45,106 nt of DNA from an uncultured Oxalobacteraceae bacterium (lineage in GTDB: Bacteria; Pseudomonadota; Gammaproteobacteria; Burkholderiales; Burkholderiaceae), in contig CAMLFK010000011.1 of NCBI GenBank assembly GCA_946479255.1, forward strand, positions 1 to 45,106, in the 5' to 3' direction. The position numbers and the translations under genes are program-made. Below the pieces are notes generated by a model. The model made no database searches, had not been told where the DNA came from, and saw only the letters and a program-made list of their open reading frames with translations. Positions 25,050 to 34,777 of this stretch are shown one piece after another. How positions within the stretch are numbered: position 1 is the first letter of the stretch; each line of letters opens with the position of its first letter.

Positions 25050-27194
25050 ATGAGCAGAATTAAGACGAGCAGACTTTTCGCATTCGGGTGCGCCGGCGTT
25101 CTTGCGGCCGGCATCGCGACCGCCGCTCCGTACGAGTGGAACAACGTGGCCATTGGCGGCGGCGGCTTCGTCTCAGGCCTCATTACCAGCAAGACCGAGC
25201 CGGGCCTGACCTATGCGCGCACCGACGTCGGCGGCGCCTACCGCTGGGACAAACGGGCAGCGCGCTGGATCCCGCTGACCGATTGGGTGTCCGACCGCGA
25301 AACCGGCCTGCTGGGCGTGGAGACCCTGGCGCTTGACCCGAACGCGCCGTCCAAGGTCTACATGCTGGCCGGGATCGCCTATCAGCAGGGCGGCAACAGC
25401 GCCTTCTTCAAATCGAACGACTACGGCCGCACCTTCAAGAAGGTCGACGTGACGGCACAGTTCAAGGCCCATGGAAACGGCATGGGCCGCAACACCGGCG
25501 AAAAGCTGCTGGTGGACCCGCACGACGGCAAGGTGCTGTACCTCGGCACACGCGCCAATGGCCTGTTCAAAAGCGTCGATGAAGGGTCAAGCTGGCGCCG
25601 CCTCGACAGCCTGGGTGTGACCACGACTCCGAACGGGAACGGTATCAGCTTCGTGCTGATGGAGCGCGAGTCCAGGGCGCTGCTGCTGGGCGTCTCGCGC
25701 GCCGGCGCCGCCAACCTGTATCGCTCCCTTGACGCCGGCAAGAGCTTCCAGCCGATCGCCGGCGGACCGCCCACCGGTTCAGGCATGATGCCGCACCGCG
25801 CCGTGCTGGCCGACGGCCACCTGGTCATCACCTACGCCAATGGCGCTGGGCCGTGGGGCAAGCCCGGCATGGGCGAGCCGGTCGACCAGGGCCAGGTCTG
25901 GAAGTATCACCTCAAAGAGGACAAGTGGACCGATATCACTCCGCCGCTTAAGCGCGCTTACGCCGGTATCACGGTCGACCCGCGCAACGCCAAGCGCATG
26001 ATCGTCACCACCATCAATCACTTCGCCCCGCAGTACGGCAAGGCCAAGGGCGACCGCATCTTCATCACCAGCGACGGCGGTGCCAGCTGGACTGACGTCA
26101 TCACCAAAGGCTTCGTTCTCGACACCAAGGGTATCAGCTGGATCGAAGGGAACTCGATCCATTGGGCCGCCTCGGTGGAATTCGACCCCTTCGATTCCAA
26201 GTCCGTGATGGTGGTGTCCGGGAACGGCATCTTCAGGACCCGCAACATCGATGCCGTGCCCGTCAAATGGGACTTCCACGTGGCCGGCCTGGAAGAGACC
26301 GTGCCGCTTGGCCTGGTCAGCATTCCAAACGGTCCGCTGGTCTCGGCGATCGGCGACTATGACGGCTTTGTGCATGCCGACGTCACGAAGTATCCACCCA
26401 TCGTCAGCCCGGCCATGGGCACCACCACCGGCCTGGCCTACGCCGCCAAAAACAGCAAGGTGCTGGTACGGGTCGGCGAAGCCATGTACGTTTCAAAAGA
26501 CATGGCCAAAAGCTGGACCCGGACCGCAGCCATGAACGGCATCAAAGGCCAGGTCGCGCTCAGCGCCGACGGCAGCGTGATCCTGCATAGCCCGGAAGAC
26601 GGCACGGCTACTTACCGCAGCAAAGATGCCGGCACCAGCTGGGAGCAGCTGGCCAGCCTGAAGGTGAGCAATGCCTATCCGGTGGGTGACAGCGTCAATC
26701 CCGCCAAATTCTATGCGCTCGACGGCGACACGCTGCTGGTGAGCAGCGACGCCGGCGCTTCCTTCAAGGGGGCCGGCAAACTGCCTTCCACGCGCGGATC
26801 GAAGGTGATCCGCGTGGCGCCCGAACGCGAAGGCGATATCTGGGTCGCGCTCTACGACGGCGGGCTGGCCCGTTCGACCGACTCGGGCGCCAGCTTCACA
26901 ATTCTGCCCAAGGTCGCTTTTGCCGGCGCGATCGGCTTCGGCAAGCCGGCCGAAGCCGCGCCCTACCCCACGCTGTACCTGTGGGGCAGCGTGGACGGCG
27001 TACGCGGCATGTTCTGCTCGACCGACACCGGTGCCAGCTGGACCCGTATCAACGACGACATGCATCAGTACGGCGGCCCCGGCAACGGCCAGTTCGTGGT
27101 CGGCGATATGAACCGGCCCGGCCTTGTTTATATGAGCACGGCCGGGCGCGGGCTGGTGTATGGCAAGTCCACCAGCGGGCGGCCCTGCCGGTGA
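25050..27194 (+). CDS. GH74 xyloglucanase
   Basis: A 714-residue secreted enzyme with a Sec signal (about 1-25, ending AAGIATAAPYEW). The mature protein is the two seven-bladed propellers of GH74, with many Asp-box-like turns (SNDYGRTFKK, SLDAGKSFQ, SDGGASW, STDTGASW). TDVGGAYRWD near the mature N-terminus holds one catalytic Asp, and IGDYDGFVH in the second propeller holds the other, as in characterised GH74 enzymes. It would cleave the beta-1,4-glucan backbone of xyloglucan. The start at 25050 is 1 nt after the esterase stop; an upstream in-frame ATG (25005) lies inside the esterase and would spoil the signal peptide. Confidence 0.92.
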   Translation: MSRIKTSRLFAFGCAGVLAAGIATAAPYEWNNVAIGGGGFVSGLITSKTEPGLTYARTDVGGAYRWDKRAARWIPLTDWVSDRETGLLGVETLALDPNAPSKVYMLAGIAYQQGGNSAFFKSNDYGRTFKKVDVTAQFKAHGNGMGRNTGEKLLVDPHDGKVLYLGTRANGLFKSVDEGSSWRRLDSLGVTTTPNGNGISFVLMERESRALLLGVSRAGAANLYRSLDAGKSFQPIAGGPPTGSGMMPHRAVLADGHLVITYANGAGPWGKPGMGEPVDQGQVWKYHLKEDKWTDITPPLKRAYAGITVDPRNAKRMIVTTINHFAPQYGKAKGDRIFITSDGGASWTDVITKGFVLDTKGISWIEGNSIHWAASVEFDPFDSKSVMVVSGNGIFRTRNIDAVPVKWDFHVAGLEETVPLGLVSIPNGPLVSAIGDYDGFVHADVTKYPPIVSPAMGTTTGLAYAAKNSKVLVRVGEAMYVSKDMAKSWTRTAAMNGIKGQVALSADGSVILHSPEDGTATYRSKDAGTSWEQLASLKVSNAYPVGDSVNPAKFYALDGDTLLVSSDAGASFKGAGKLPSTRGSKVIRVAPEREGDIWVALYDGGLARSTDSGASFTILPKVAFAGAIGFGKPAEAAPYPTLYLWGSVDGVRGMFCSTDTGASWTRINDDMHQYGGPGNGQFVVGDMNRPGLVYMSTAGRGLVYGKSTSGRPCR

Positions 27195-27309
27195 TGTCGT
27201 TTTCACCTGCGATTATCATTGTCCTGCTTGGTGAATTTCACAATTGCCGCAACAGTTTTGGCGCGGGAGAATGGTTTAATTAGAGCTATAAAATACCAAG
27301 AGTGACATC

Positions 27310-28656
27310 ATGACCATCCCAAGCGGGCGCTTGCCCAAGCGTCCGGCCACGAATCATCCCGCGTCGATGCGCGCCCTCTTGCGGCGCTCCGGCAGAGGCA
27401 CTGCCGCCCTGTGGATGGCCGGCTTTCTGGCCGCCTGCAGCGGCAGTTCCGGCGGCGCGGCGGCTTCCAGCTCCGCTGCGGCTCCCCCTACGCCCGCATC
27501 CACGCCAGCGACCGCGGCGTGCACCAGCGCGCCGACCGTCATGCCGTTTCAGAGCAGTACTGCGCTGGCCTTCTGTGCCAGGCTGACTTCCGACCCGGAC
27601 GGCGACTTCATCGGCACGGAAAACGGCAAATCCTGCCAGATGCGCAGCGGTTTCGACATCGCGGCCGACATGGGGACCGGCTGGAACCTCGGCAACACCC
27701 TGGATGCGTCCGGCAACACCGCCAATCCAATGATGGATGAGACCCACTGGGGCAATCCGCTCACCACCAAAGCCAACATCGACGCCCTCAAGCAGGCCGG
27801 CTTTAACACCTTGCGCCTGCCGGTCAGCTGGGACGACCACGTGGCCGGGAGCGAGCGCAGCATCGACGCCGCGTGGATGAACCGCGTGGAAGAGATCGCC
27901 AACTATGCGCTGGCCAATGGCATGTACGTCATTGTCAACATTCATCATAACAATGGCTGGGAAGCACCGACAACGGCCAATGAAGCCAAGGCGGCCGCCA
28001 TCCTGGTCAAACTGTGGACCCAGATCGCCGCCCGCTTCGAGAAATACGACCACCACCTGATTTTTGAGACGATGAACGAGCCGCGGGTGGCCGTCAACGG
28101 GGTCGACGACTGGTGGGGCACTCCCGAGTACCTGGCCGTGGTGAACCGCCTCAATGCCGCCGCCCTGTCCGCCATCCGCGCCAGCGGCGGCAACAATGCG
28201 CGCCGGCTGGTGATGCTGCCCACTTACGTGGCGGCACCACATGAATTCCATATCAATGGTCTGGTGCTGCCGAAGGACAAGATGGTCGCCGTGTCCAGTC
28301 ACGCCTATCTTCCCTATGAGTTTGCGCTCAATCAAAAAGGCACTGCGATTTTCAGCGGCCAAGCGGAACTTGACGCGATGTTCGACCGTCTAAATCGTAA
28401 ATTCATCCAGAACGGCACGCCGGTCATCATGGGTGAATGGGCATCGACCGACAAGAACAAGCTGGCCGAACGGGTCAAGCACGCGCAGTACTTCGCGCGC
28501 GGCGCTCGCAAGGCCGGCATTCCCGCCGTGTGGTGGGACAACGGCAACATGAAATACTCGGCCACCTCCACAGACATCATGGGCATCTTTGACCGTAAGA
28601 CCAATACCTTCACTCAAGCAGACATCCTCGCCGCCATCATGTGTGCGGCGAAATGA
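27310..28656 (+). CDS. GH5 endo-glucanase, predicted lipoprotein
   Basis: A 448-residue enzyme. A lipobox (LAAC, Cys about 43) follows a long N-terminal extension, then a Ser/Ala/Pro linker (about 44-75) and a GH5 TIM barrel with GTGWNLGNTLDA at its start. ETMNEPR holds the acid/base Glu, VIMGEW the nucleophile Glu, and VNIHHN and SSHAYLPYE are conserved barrel strands. The GTGWNLGNTLDA start is typical of GH5 subfamily 4, which includes xyloglucan-active endoglucanases. A surface lipoprotein backbone cutter fits the locus. An ATG at 27367 gives a more usual lipoprotein signal, but the ribosome-binding-like AAGAG favours 27310. Two hairpin terminators follow. Confidence 0.9.
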   Translation: MTIPSGRLPKRPATNHPASMRALLRRSGRGTAALWMAGFLAACSGSSGGAAASSSAAAPPTPASTPATAACTSAPTVMPFQSSTALAFCARLTSDPDGDFIGTENGKSCQMRSGFDIAADMGTGWNLGNTLDASGNTANPMMDETHWGNPLTTKANIDALKQAGFNTLRLPVSWDDHVAGSERSIDAAWMNRVEEIANYALANGMYVIVNIHHNNGWEAPTTANEAKAAAILVKLWTQIAARFEKYDHHLIFETMNEPRVAVNGVDDWWGTPEYLAVVNRLNAAALSAIRASGGNNARRLVMLPTYVAAPHEFHINGLVLPKDKMVAVSSHAYLPYEFALNQKGTAIFSGQAELDAMFDRLNRKFIQNGTPVIMGEWASTDKNKLAERVKHAQYFARGARKAGIPAVWWDNGNMKYSATSTDIMGIFDRKTNTFTQADILAAIMCAAK

Positions 28657-28670
28657 CGTTTCTCCTCGAT

Positions 28671-28710
28671 GGTCTCGAATGATCGTCTGATTTGACGAGA
28701 CCATTCTTTT
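28671..28710 (+). terminator. first terminator after the GH5 gene
   Basis: GGTCTCG (28671-28677) and CGAGACC (28696-28702) form a 7-bp stem with an 18-nt loop, followed by ATTCTTTT. Confidence 0.55.
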
Positions 28711-28712
28711 GC

Positions 28713-28743
28713 GGGGGCCGTTTATCGGCCCCCTTTTTCTTTA
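28713..28743 (+). terminator. second, strong terminator after the GH5 gene
   Basis: GGGGGCCG and CGGCCCCC (8-bp stem, 5-nt loop TTTAT) are followed by TTTTTCTTT. The T-run touches the stop codon of the convergent GH2 gene. Confidence 0.88.
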
Positions 28744-31530
28744 CGGCCTGGCTTCACCAACCAGGATATCGACGGTATTCTCGAAAAAGTTTCCCCCGTT
28801 CGAGGTGCGGTGCGGCGCCGATTGCGGTCCCAACTGCGCGGTCGGATGAAACTTCGTCCCGATCGGCATGATCGCATGCATGAACGAGATATCGCCGACC
28901 GGGAAGCGCATTTTGGTATCCATGGGCTCCGATCCCGCGCCACTTGCCTCGGCCGGGGTGAACACCCGCAGCGCGATATCGTCGCTGCGGTTGACAAACG
29001 TCAGCGGCAGATTGTGCGTGGCCAGCTCCGCCCAGTACACCTTGTCGTGGAAGCCCTTGAACTCCGGGTAGTTCCATGAAGCGCCGGTGATGCTGTCGTT
29101 GTACGCCTTCTCCCACACGTTAAATTCCACGCCATGGGTGCGGTTCTTCCATACGCGGTAAGGGCCCTTGCCCAGCCAGCGCATCGCGGTCACCTGCTTT
29201 TCCGGATAATCGAAGGAGACGCCCAGGGCATCGACGCTGCGGCCCTTCTCGATATAGTAGCCATAGTTCACGCTCAAGGCGCCGTTCGGCGTCAGGCGCC
29301 ACACCACATGGTGTAAATTGCCCGAGTATTCGGCACGCACCAGCACGTCCTCGCCGGCACGCTCCGCCTTGACGGTCTTGAGCACGGCGCTGCCGGTCAC
29401 CAGGCGCGGACCGTTCGACAGCGGCACCACGGTGGAGCCCTTCTTCAGTTCGCGCAGGTAGCCGGTCGCCTTGTCGATCACCACGCTGGTGTCGCCTGCG
29501 CGCAGGGCGACACTGTCGGCGGCTTCATCGATCGAGGTCTGGCCGGCCCGTTTTGCTCCGCTCCAGTTCGCAAACGTGCGTTTGGCCAGCTTGTCGGCGC
29601 CGGAAATCATCCACGACCAGGTGTAGACCTCCATGCCGGTGTGGTCGAGCGCCGTCAGGTAAAGCGCATCGTGCTGCGCCCAGTCGCGGGGCAGCTCGAG
29701 GCGGATCTGGCCGCGCAGGCCGGGCGCTACATCCGGCGCTCTGACCGTGCCCTGCACGCTGGCGCCGCCGAAGGTCGACAGCTTCCACCTCAGTTTGAGC
29801 CGGTTCAGGTTGGTGAAGTCATAGCGATTCTCCATCACCAGCTTGCCATCGAAACTGGCCGGCAGGTGCGACAACTCCGACAGCGGCATGTAGAGCGGCG
29901 ACCAGATCTCCTTGATGGCGAAGAAGCTGCCTTCCTTTTCGCGGTACGGGCCCACGATGCCGTCCGGCGCTAAGTTCCCGGCGGTGTCGATGGCGCCGTT
30001 CTTATCTGCCCGCACGATGCCCTCGTCCGCGAAGGCCCAGATGAAGCCGCCCGCGTTGAGCGGATTGGCCAGCATCGCGTTCCAGAAGTCAGCCAGGCCG
30101 GCCGCCGCGCCGCCGTCATACAAGCCGTGCATGAATTCGGTCGGCATGAACACATCGCGGCCATGGTGCAGCGAGCTTGCGCAGCAGTCGAATGGCGCGT
30201 AGTGGGCGGTATCGATGCCGCCGAAATTGGCCCATGGGTGGATCACCGGGCGCTTTTGCAGGTCCCACTTGGCATACAGATCGTCGAGATCGTGATTGAA
30301 ACCGCCCTCGTTCCCGTTGGCCCACAGGATCACCGACGGATGATGCTGGTCGCGCCGCACCAGTTCACCGACCAGCGGCGTGGCCACGTCGGTGTCGTAC
30401 TTCTTCTGCCAGCCCGCCAGTTCATCGATCACGTACAGGCCGACTTCGTCGGCCACGTCCAGGAAATGCTCGTCCGGCGGATAGTGCGACATGCGCACCG
30501 CGTTCATGTTCATTTCCTTCATCAGCTTCGCATCCTGATAGCTCAGGGCCAGGCTGGTGGTGCGGCCGGAGGTCGGCCAGATCGAGTGGCGGTTCGACCC
30601 TTTCAGGCGCACCTTGACGTTATTGACGTACAGGCCATCTTGCTTGCGCAGTTCGATGGTGCGAAAGCCGATCGTCTTGGTCAGCTCGTGCACAACAGAC
30701 TGGCCGGCGAGGTACTGGAAGCGAACGCGGTAGCGCTGCGGATGCTCGGCCGACCATGGCGTCACCTTGCCGGGATTAGCGCGCAGCTTCGCTACGCCGT
30801 CGACCACCGGGGCGGAAAATGGCTTACCGACCGGCTTACCGTCGAGGGTCGTCAGCTGCGCGCTGACCCGTGTGCCCTTCCCCACCACTGACACCTGGGC
30901 GCTGAAGTCGCCGGTGTGGCGGGCATCCAGGTTCACCCGTTCGATGTTGGCCAGGGGACGCGACTCCAGCCACACCGGGCGGAAGATCCCGCTGAACATC
31001 CAATAGTCCGAGCTGCGCTCGGCCTGGTTGACCGACTCGTTGGCGGAAAATCGCTTGACCGTTACCTCCAGCAGATTGCTGGTGCCCGGTTTCAGCAAGG
31101 TCGAAATGTTATAGCGGAATTCGTAAAATCCGCCCTGATGGATCGGGCCGGCCAGCTGGCCATTGATTTTTACCTCGGTGTCGGTCATGGCCGCGCCGAA
31201 CACGATATCGACCTGCCTGCCCTGCCAGCTGGCAGGCACCTCGAAGCGGTGGCGGTACATGCCGGTGGTATCGGGAACCGGATCGGTCCAGTCGTTGAAA
31301 TAGCGGTAGGTGCCGAAGCCCTCCATTTCCCAGTTCGACGGCACCGGGATGGTTTTCCAGGCGCCGCTATTGCGGCCGCCATTTACCATGAATTCCCAGT
31401 TGACCCGATTATCCTTGTCCTTGCCGCTCAGGTACTGCACGTGAGTCTGGACCTGCAATTCGCTGGCTTTCGGCAGCGCCCAGGCGGGCGAGCCCAAAAG
31501 GAAGGCCAGGCCAATCAATAAATAACGCAT
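28741..31530 (-). CDS. GH2 beta-galactosidase, secreted
   Basis: A 929-residue protein with a Sec signal (MRYLLIGLAFLLGSPAWA). Domain order matches LacZ-type GH2: sugar-binding jelly roll (about 25-200, VPSNWEMEGFGTYRY...TTGMYRHRF), immunoglobulin-like domain, TIM barrel (about 300-580) and C-terminal beta domains. The barrel contains GSNRHSIWP, AVRMSHYPPDE, LWANGNEGG (acid/base Glu) and PTEFMHGLYDG (nucleophile Glu). It would remove beta-galactose, for instance from xyloglucan side chains, in the periplasm. I chose 31530 because GGGAAATTGG precedes it and the signal peptide starts there; an in-frame ATG at 31626 lies in the repeat region. It is the last gene of the minus arm, separated from the GH31 gene by REP-like repeats and a terminator. 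Confidence 0.9.
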   Translation of the reverse strand: MRYLLIGLAFLLGSPAWALPKASELQVQTHVQYLSGKDKDNRVNWEFMVNGGRNSGAWKTIPVPSNWEMEGFGTYRYFNDWTDPVPDTTGMYRHRFEVPASWQGRQVDIVFGAAMTDTEVKINGQLAGPIHQGGFYEFRYNISTLLKPGTSNLLEVTVKRFSANESVNQAERSSDYWMFSGIFRPVWLESRPLANIERVNLDARHTGDFSAQVSVVGKGTRVSAQLTTLDGKPVGKPFSAPVVDGVAKLRANPGKVTPWSAEHPQRYRVRFQYLAGQSVVHELTKTIGFRTIELRKQDGLYVNNVKVRLKGSNRHSIWPTSGRTTSLALSYQDAKLMKEMNMNAVRMSHYPPDEHFLDVADEVGLYVIDELAGWQKKYDTDVATPLVGELVRRDQHHPSVILWANGNEGGFNHDLDDLYAKWDLQKRPVIHPWANFGGIDTAHYAPFDCCASSLHHGRDVFMPTEFMHGLYDGGAAAGLADFWNAMLANPLNAGGFIWAFADEGIVRADKNGAIDTAGNLAPDGIVGPYREKEGSFFAIKEIWSPLYMPLSELSHLPASFDGKLVMENRYDFTNLNRLKLRWKLSTFGGASVQGTVRAPDVAPGLRGQIRLELPRDWAQHDALYLTALDHTGMEVYTWSWMISGADKLAKRTFANWSGAKRAGQTSIDEAADSVALRAGDTSVVIDKATGYLRELKKGSTVVPLSNGPRLVTGSAVLKTVKAERAGEDVLVRAEYSGNLHHVVWRLTPNGALSVNYGYYIEKGRSVDALGVSFDYPEKQVTAMRWLGKGPYRVWKNRTHGVEFNVWEKAYNDSITGASWNYPEFKGFHDKVYWAELATHNLPLTFVNRSDDIALRVFTPAEASGAGSEPMDTKMRFPVGDISFMHAIMPIGTKFHPTAQLGPQSAPHRTSNGGNFFENTVDILVGEARP

Positions 31531-31584
31531 CCAATTTCCCGATATTTTTTTTTGAAGTACTAATCCATCGCCGAGCCCGTATAT

Positions 31585-31741
31585 CAATGTGGGCACTGAC
31601 CCCATCGTCGATGAAAACGTGTGCAATCCACCCCGGGGTCAGTGCCCACATCATTACACGACCTCATCCTTAGTCAGCGCGGAAGCGGCCTCATGTAACA
31701 ATGTGGGCACTGACCCCGGGGTGGATGAAATCGTGGGCAAA
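31585..31741. repeat. three REP-like copies of a GTGGGCACTGACCCC element
   Basis: Copy A (31585-31603) and copy C (31699-31725) are direct and share CAATGTGGGCACTGACCCC. Copy B (31628-31651) is inverted and extends the match to ATGTGGGCACTGACCCCGG. A and C also share a second block, GATGAAA(A/T)CGTG(T/G)GCAA, just downstream. GGGGTCA-containing short repeats of this kind are familiar in betaproteobacterial genomes as REP-like elements often mobilised by RAYT transposases; no transposase is present here. Confidence 0.75.
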
Positions 31742-31775
31742 CGACGCTATGTTGCGCAAACCCCGGAACCGGCGT

Positions 31776-31806
31776 AAAAAAAACCCGCCGGCTTGCGTCG
31801 GCGGGT
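31776..31806 (-). terminator. terminator after the GH31 gene
   Basis: On the minus strand CCCGCCG and CGGCGGG (7-bp stem, 8-nt loop) are followed by eight T residues, 17 bp beyond the GH31 stop codon. It separates the receptor-GH35-GH31 unit from the GH2 gene. Confidence 0.9.
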
Positions 31807-31822
31807 CGTTTGGCGGCAATCC

Positions 31823-34702
31823 TTACAGCTTGATCGTCACCGGCTTGCCTTCGTAGACGACCGACTTGTCGGACTCGTCCAGACGTTGCGAAGTCGCTAC
31901 GCCAGGCTTGATGAAGTGCACCTTGAACTCGCGCTTGGCAACCATGCCTTTGTACTTACCAACGCGCGCGCCAATGGTGACGGTGCCGGTCTTGTCGTCG
32001 TAGCTGACCGGAATGCGGGTGAACTCGCCCCGGGCGTAGCCGTTCGAGACGCCGTCGTCTTCATACAGGCTGAACTTGCCGTCGGCGCCAGTGTACACGC
32101 GCAAGGTGATCGGTGCATCCGGCTTCTCGTCAACATATTGCATGACCGGACCCATCGGGACAATCGCACCAGCCTTGACCAGCAGCGGGATCTGGCTGAA
32201 CGGGGCCTTGACGGTCACGCGGGTGCCGCCCTTATGCAGCGCGCCGGTGTGGAAGTCGTACCAGTTGGCACCCTTCGGCATGTACACACTGCGCTCGCGC
32301 GCGCCGTAGGCAGTCACCGGTGCCACCATGATGTCGCGCCCGAACAGGTACTGGTCGCGGATGTCCTTGACCTTCTCATCTTTCGGGAAGTCCATCACCA
32401 GGCCGCGCATGATCGAGCCGGAGTAGTAATGGGTGTCGGAAGCAACCGTGTAGATGTACGGCATCAGGCGGTAGCGCAGCTTGTCGTACCAGACCATGGA
32501 GTCGCGCATCTCGGAGCCTTCCGGCGAAATCAGGTGAATTTCGCGCTTGACCACTTCGCCATGCGAACGGAACAGCGGGCTGAAGGCGCCGAATTGCCAC
32601 CAGCGCAGGTTCAGTTCCTGCCATTCCTTCATGTCTTCCGGCTTGATCGGGGCCACGGCGGTGGCGCGGTTTTCCTGGGCCGAGCCGAGGTCGCCATTGA
32701 GGTAGCGCTCTTCCTGGGCGTAGCCGCCAATGTCGTGCGTCCAGTTGGGAACGCCGGAGAACGACACTTGCACACCGGCCGAGACCTGGTTCTGCAGGTC
32801 GTTCCAGCGGCCCACCACGTCGCCGCTCCAGATGGCGGTGGCGTTGCGCTGGATGCCGGCGAAGCCGGAGCGCGACAGGATGAACTGGCGGGTGTCGGGC
32901 TGGTCACGCTTCAGGTTGCCGTACATGCCGTCGGTGTGGGCCAGGCTGTAGGTGTTGAAGGTGACTTCGCCGGCGCCGTGCACGGTCGGTCCGATCAATT
33001 GCTTGAAGTCTTCCAGGCGGCTGTTCGACAGCACGTCGGCCTCGGTGTTGTCCATCCACCAGGCGTCAAAGCCCAGGTCGACCAGCGGTTTGATCTGGCG
33101 ATAGTAGATGTCGCGCGCTTCCTTGGTGTACGGGTCGTAATGGCTGTTCTTGTAGCCTTTGCCTACCCAGTCAAGATCGCCGTTTTCGACGTTCTTGGTC
33201 CACATATAGCCTTTGGAGGCCAGTTCCTTGTAGTTGTCGGTGTCCGCATAGAACTTGCCCCAGATCGAGAGCATGATGCGGGCGTTCAGCTTGTGGACTT
33301 CGTCGACCATGCCTTTCGGATCGGGAAAGCGCTTCTTGTCGAAGGTGTGCGAACCCCAGCCGTCTTCCGGCCAGTAGAACCAGTCTTGCACGATATTGTC
33401 GATCGGCCAGCCGTTCTTGCGGTATTCCTTCAGCACGCCCAGCAGCTGCTCCTGGGTCCCGTAAGTCTGGCGCGATTGCCAGAGGCCATAGGCCCATTTC
33501 GGCATCATCGGCGCCTGGCCGGTGATGTGGCGGTAGCCGGCAATCACGTTGTCGATGCTCTCGCCGTTGATCACGTAGTACTTGATGGCCTTGGCAACTT
33601 CGGAGGTGAAGGTGACGGAGCGCTGTTCAGCTTGCGGCAGCGGATTGTTGTGCAGCATGGCGACCATGCCGCCGGTCGGCTTCCATTCCAGCTTGAACTT
33701 GACCGGTTTGTTCTTGGCGAACTTCTGCTCGAAGTTGAAGTAGAACGGGTTCCAGTTCTGGCGCCAGACGTCCATGACTTCCTTGCCGTCCAGGGTCAGC
33801 GTGGTGTAGTCGGATGCGTACAGCTGCATCTTGTGCACGCCCGGCTTGTCGGACATCAGGCTGCCGGTCCAGACCACGCGGGCATCCTTCGGCGGCTTCT
33901 TGGCATCGCCCATCTCCTTTGGCCAGAATTCGGCCACGTCTTTCAGGAACTGGTACTTGATGTCCGACTCCTGGCGCGTCAGCACCAGCTTGTCGCCGAT
34001 GTAGTAACGCGCGGTCAGGCCGGCGCTCTTGCCGTCGTCCCCTAGCAGCTTCAGGTCGCGGCTCAAGTGGGCGTAGCTGGTCGGATTGCCGAAGCGGGTG
34101 ATGCTGTTGTTGTCCCACAGGATGCCGTAGTTCTTGTCGGAGACCAGGAAAGGAATGGCGATGTCCATATTGTGCTGTTGCAGCAGCACGTCTTCGCCGT
34201 TCAGGTTCATCTGGTTGTTCTGGTGCTGGCCCAGGCCGTACAGCGCGTCCTTGGTGTTCGGATTGAAGCCCTGGGTCACTTCGACGAAAGGCTTGCCGCC
34301 GATGGTGACCGGCTTGAACTTCTCGGCGTATTGATTGAGGATCAGTTCACCCTTGTCGTTGCGGAACTGCAGCTTGCCGTCCTGCAGCGACACGGTGGCG
34401 CTGATCTTGTTGGCTTTCAGGGTCACCACGGCATCCTTGCCGTCGGTGCCGCTCTTGCTGACGGCAAAATTCTTGGCCGATGGGGTTGCCACGGCCATCA
34501 TCGACGGATCGATCTGCTTGCCGGCTTCATTGACTTTGACGACATGGATGATGTTGTCGGTCATGACTTCCAGGCGCACTTCCTTGGCGCCGGCGTCGGG
34601 CTTGACGATCACGCCGGTGGCGGTCTTTTCAAAGGTAGCGGCCTGGGCCTGGGCGGCAAACATCGCCAGGATGGAGGCCGAAATAATTGTTCTGGAATAC
34701 AC
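31823..34702 (-). CDS. GH31 alpha-xylosidase with PA14-like insert
   Basis: A 959-residue secreted enzyme. The start codon is GTG at 34702 with AGGAG seven bases upstream; a Sec signal ends AAQAQA. The N-terminal beta-sandwich (to about 225) includes GLGQHQNNQMNL. An inserted PA14-like beta domain follows (about 235-370, WTGSLMSDKPGVHKMQLYASD). The (beta/alpha)8 barrel has the nucleophile Asp in AWWMDNTEAD and the acid/base Asp in WSGDVVGRW, then C-terminal beta domains. A PA14 insert and this layout are known for the Cellvibrio japonicus xyloglucan alpha-xylosidase Xyl31A, which removes the non-reducing-end xylose from xyloglucan oligosaccharides. It is transcribed after the GH35 gene with a 75-nt gap. 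Confidence 0.93.
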   Translation of the reverse strand: MYSRTIISASILAMFAAQAQAATFEKTATGVIVKPDAGAKEVRLEVMTDNIIHVVKVNEAGKQIDPSMMAVATPSAKNFAVSKSGTDGKDAVVTLKANKISATVSLQDGKLQFRNDKGELILNQYAEKFKPVTIGGKPFVEVTQGFNPNTKDALYGLGQHQNNQMNLNGEDVLLQQHNMDIAIPFLVSDKNYGILWDNNSITRFGNPTSYAHLSRDLKLLGDDGKSAGLTARYYIGDKLVLTRQESDIKYQFLKDVAEFWPKEMGDAKKPPKDARVVWTGSLMSDKPGVHKMQLYASDYTTLTLDGKEVMDVWRQNWNPFYFNFEQKFAKNKPVKFKLEWKPTGGMVAMLHNNPLPQAEQRSVTFTSEVAKAIKYYVINGESIDNVIAGYRHITGQAPMMPKWAYGLWQSRQTYGTQEQLLGVLKEYRKNGWPIDNIVQDWFYWPEDGWGSHTFDKKRFPDPKGMVDEVHKLNARIMLSIWGKFYADTDNYKELASKGYMWTKNVENGDLDWVGKGYKNSHYDPYTKEARDIYYRQIKPLVDLGFDAWWMDNTEADVLSNSRLEDFKQLIGPTVHGAGEVTFNTYSLAHTDGMYGNLKRDQPDTRQFILSRSGFAGIQRNATAIWSGDVVGRWNDLQNQVSAGVQVSFSGVPNWTHDIGGYAQEERYLNGDLGSAQENRATAVAPIKPEDMKEWQELNLRWWQFGAFSPLFRSHGEVVKREIHLISPEGSEMRDSMVWYDKLRYRLMPYIYTVASDTHYYSGSIMRGLVMDFPKDEKVKDIRDQYLFGRDIMVAPVTAYGARERSVYMPKGANWYDFHTGALHKGGTRVTVKAPFSQIPLLVKAGAIVPMGPVMQYVDEKPDAPITLRVYTGADGKFSLYEDDGVSNGYARGEFTRIPVSYDDKTGTVTIGARVGKYKGMVAKREFKVHFIKPGVATSQRLDESDKSVVYEGKPVTIKL

Positions 34703-34777
34703 GTTTCTTCTCCTGTTGCTTGTGGGGATAGTACTGTCTTGTTGCTGTAAAACTGCAGTCCTGGTGTTCGTCTGGTT

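Noticed and set aside
31614..31627. TGAAAACGTGTGCA as a second LacI-type operator
   Set aside because: The right half does not complete the palindrome and the sequence belongs to the repeated element also seen at 31725.
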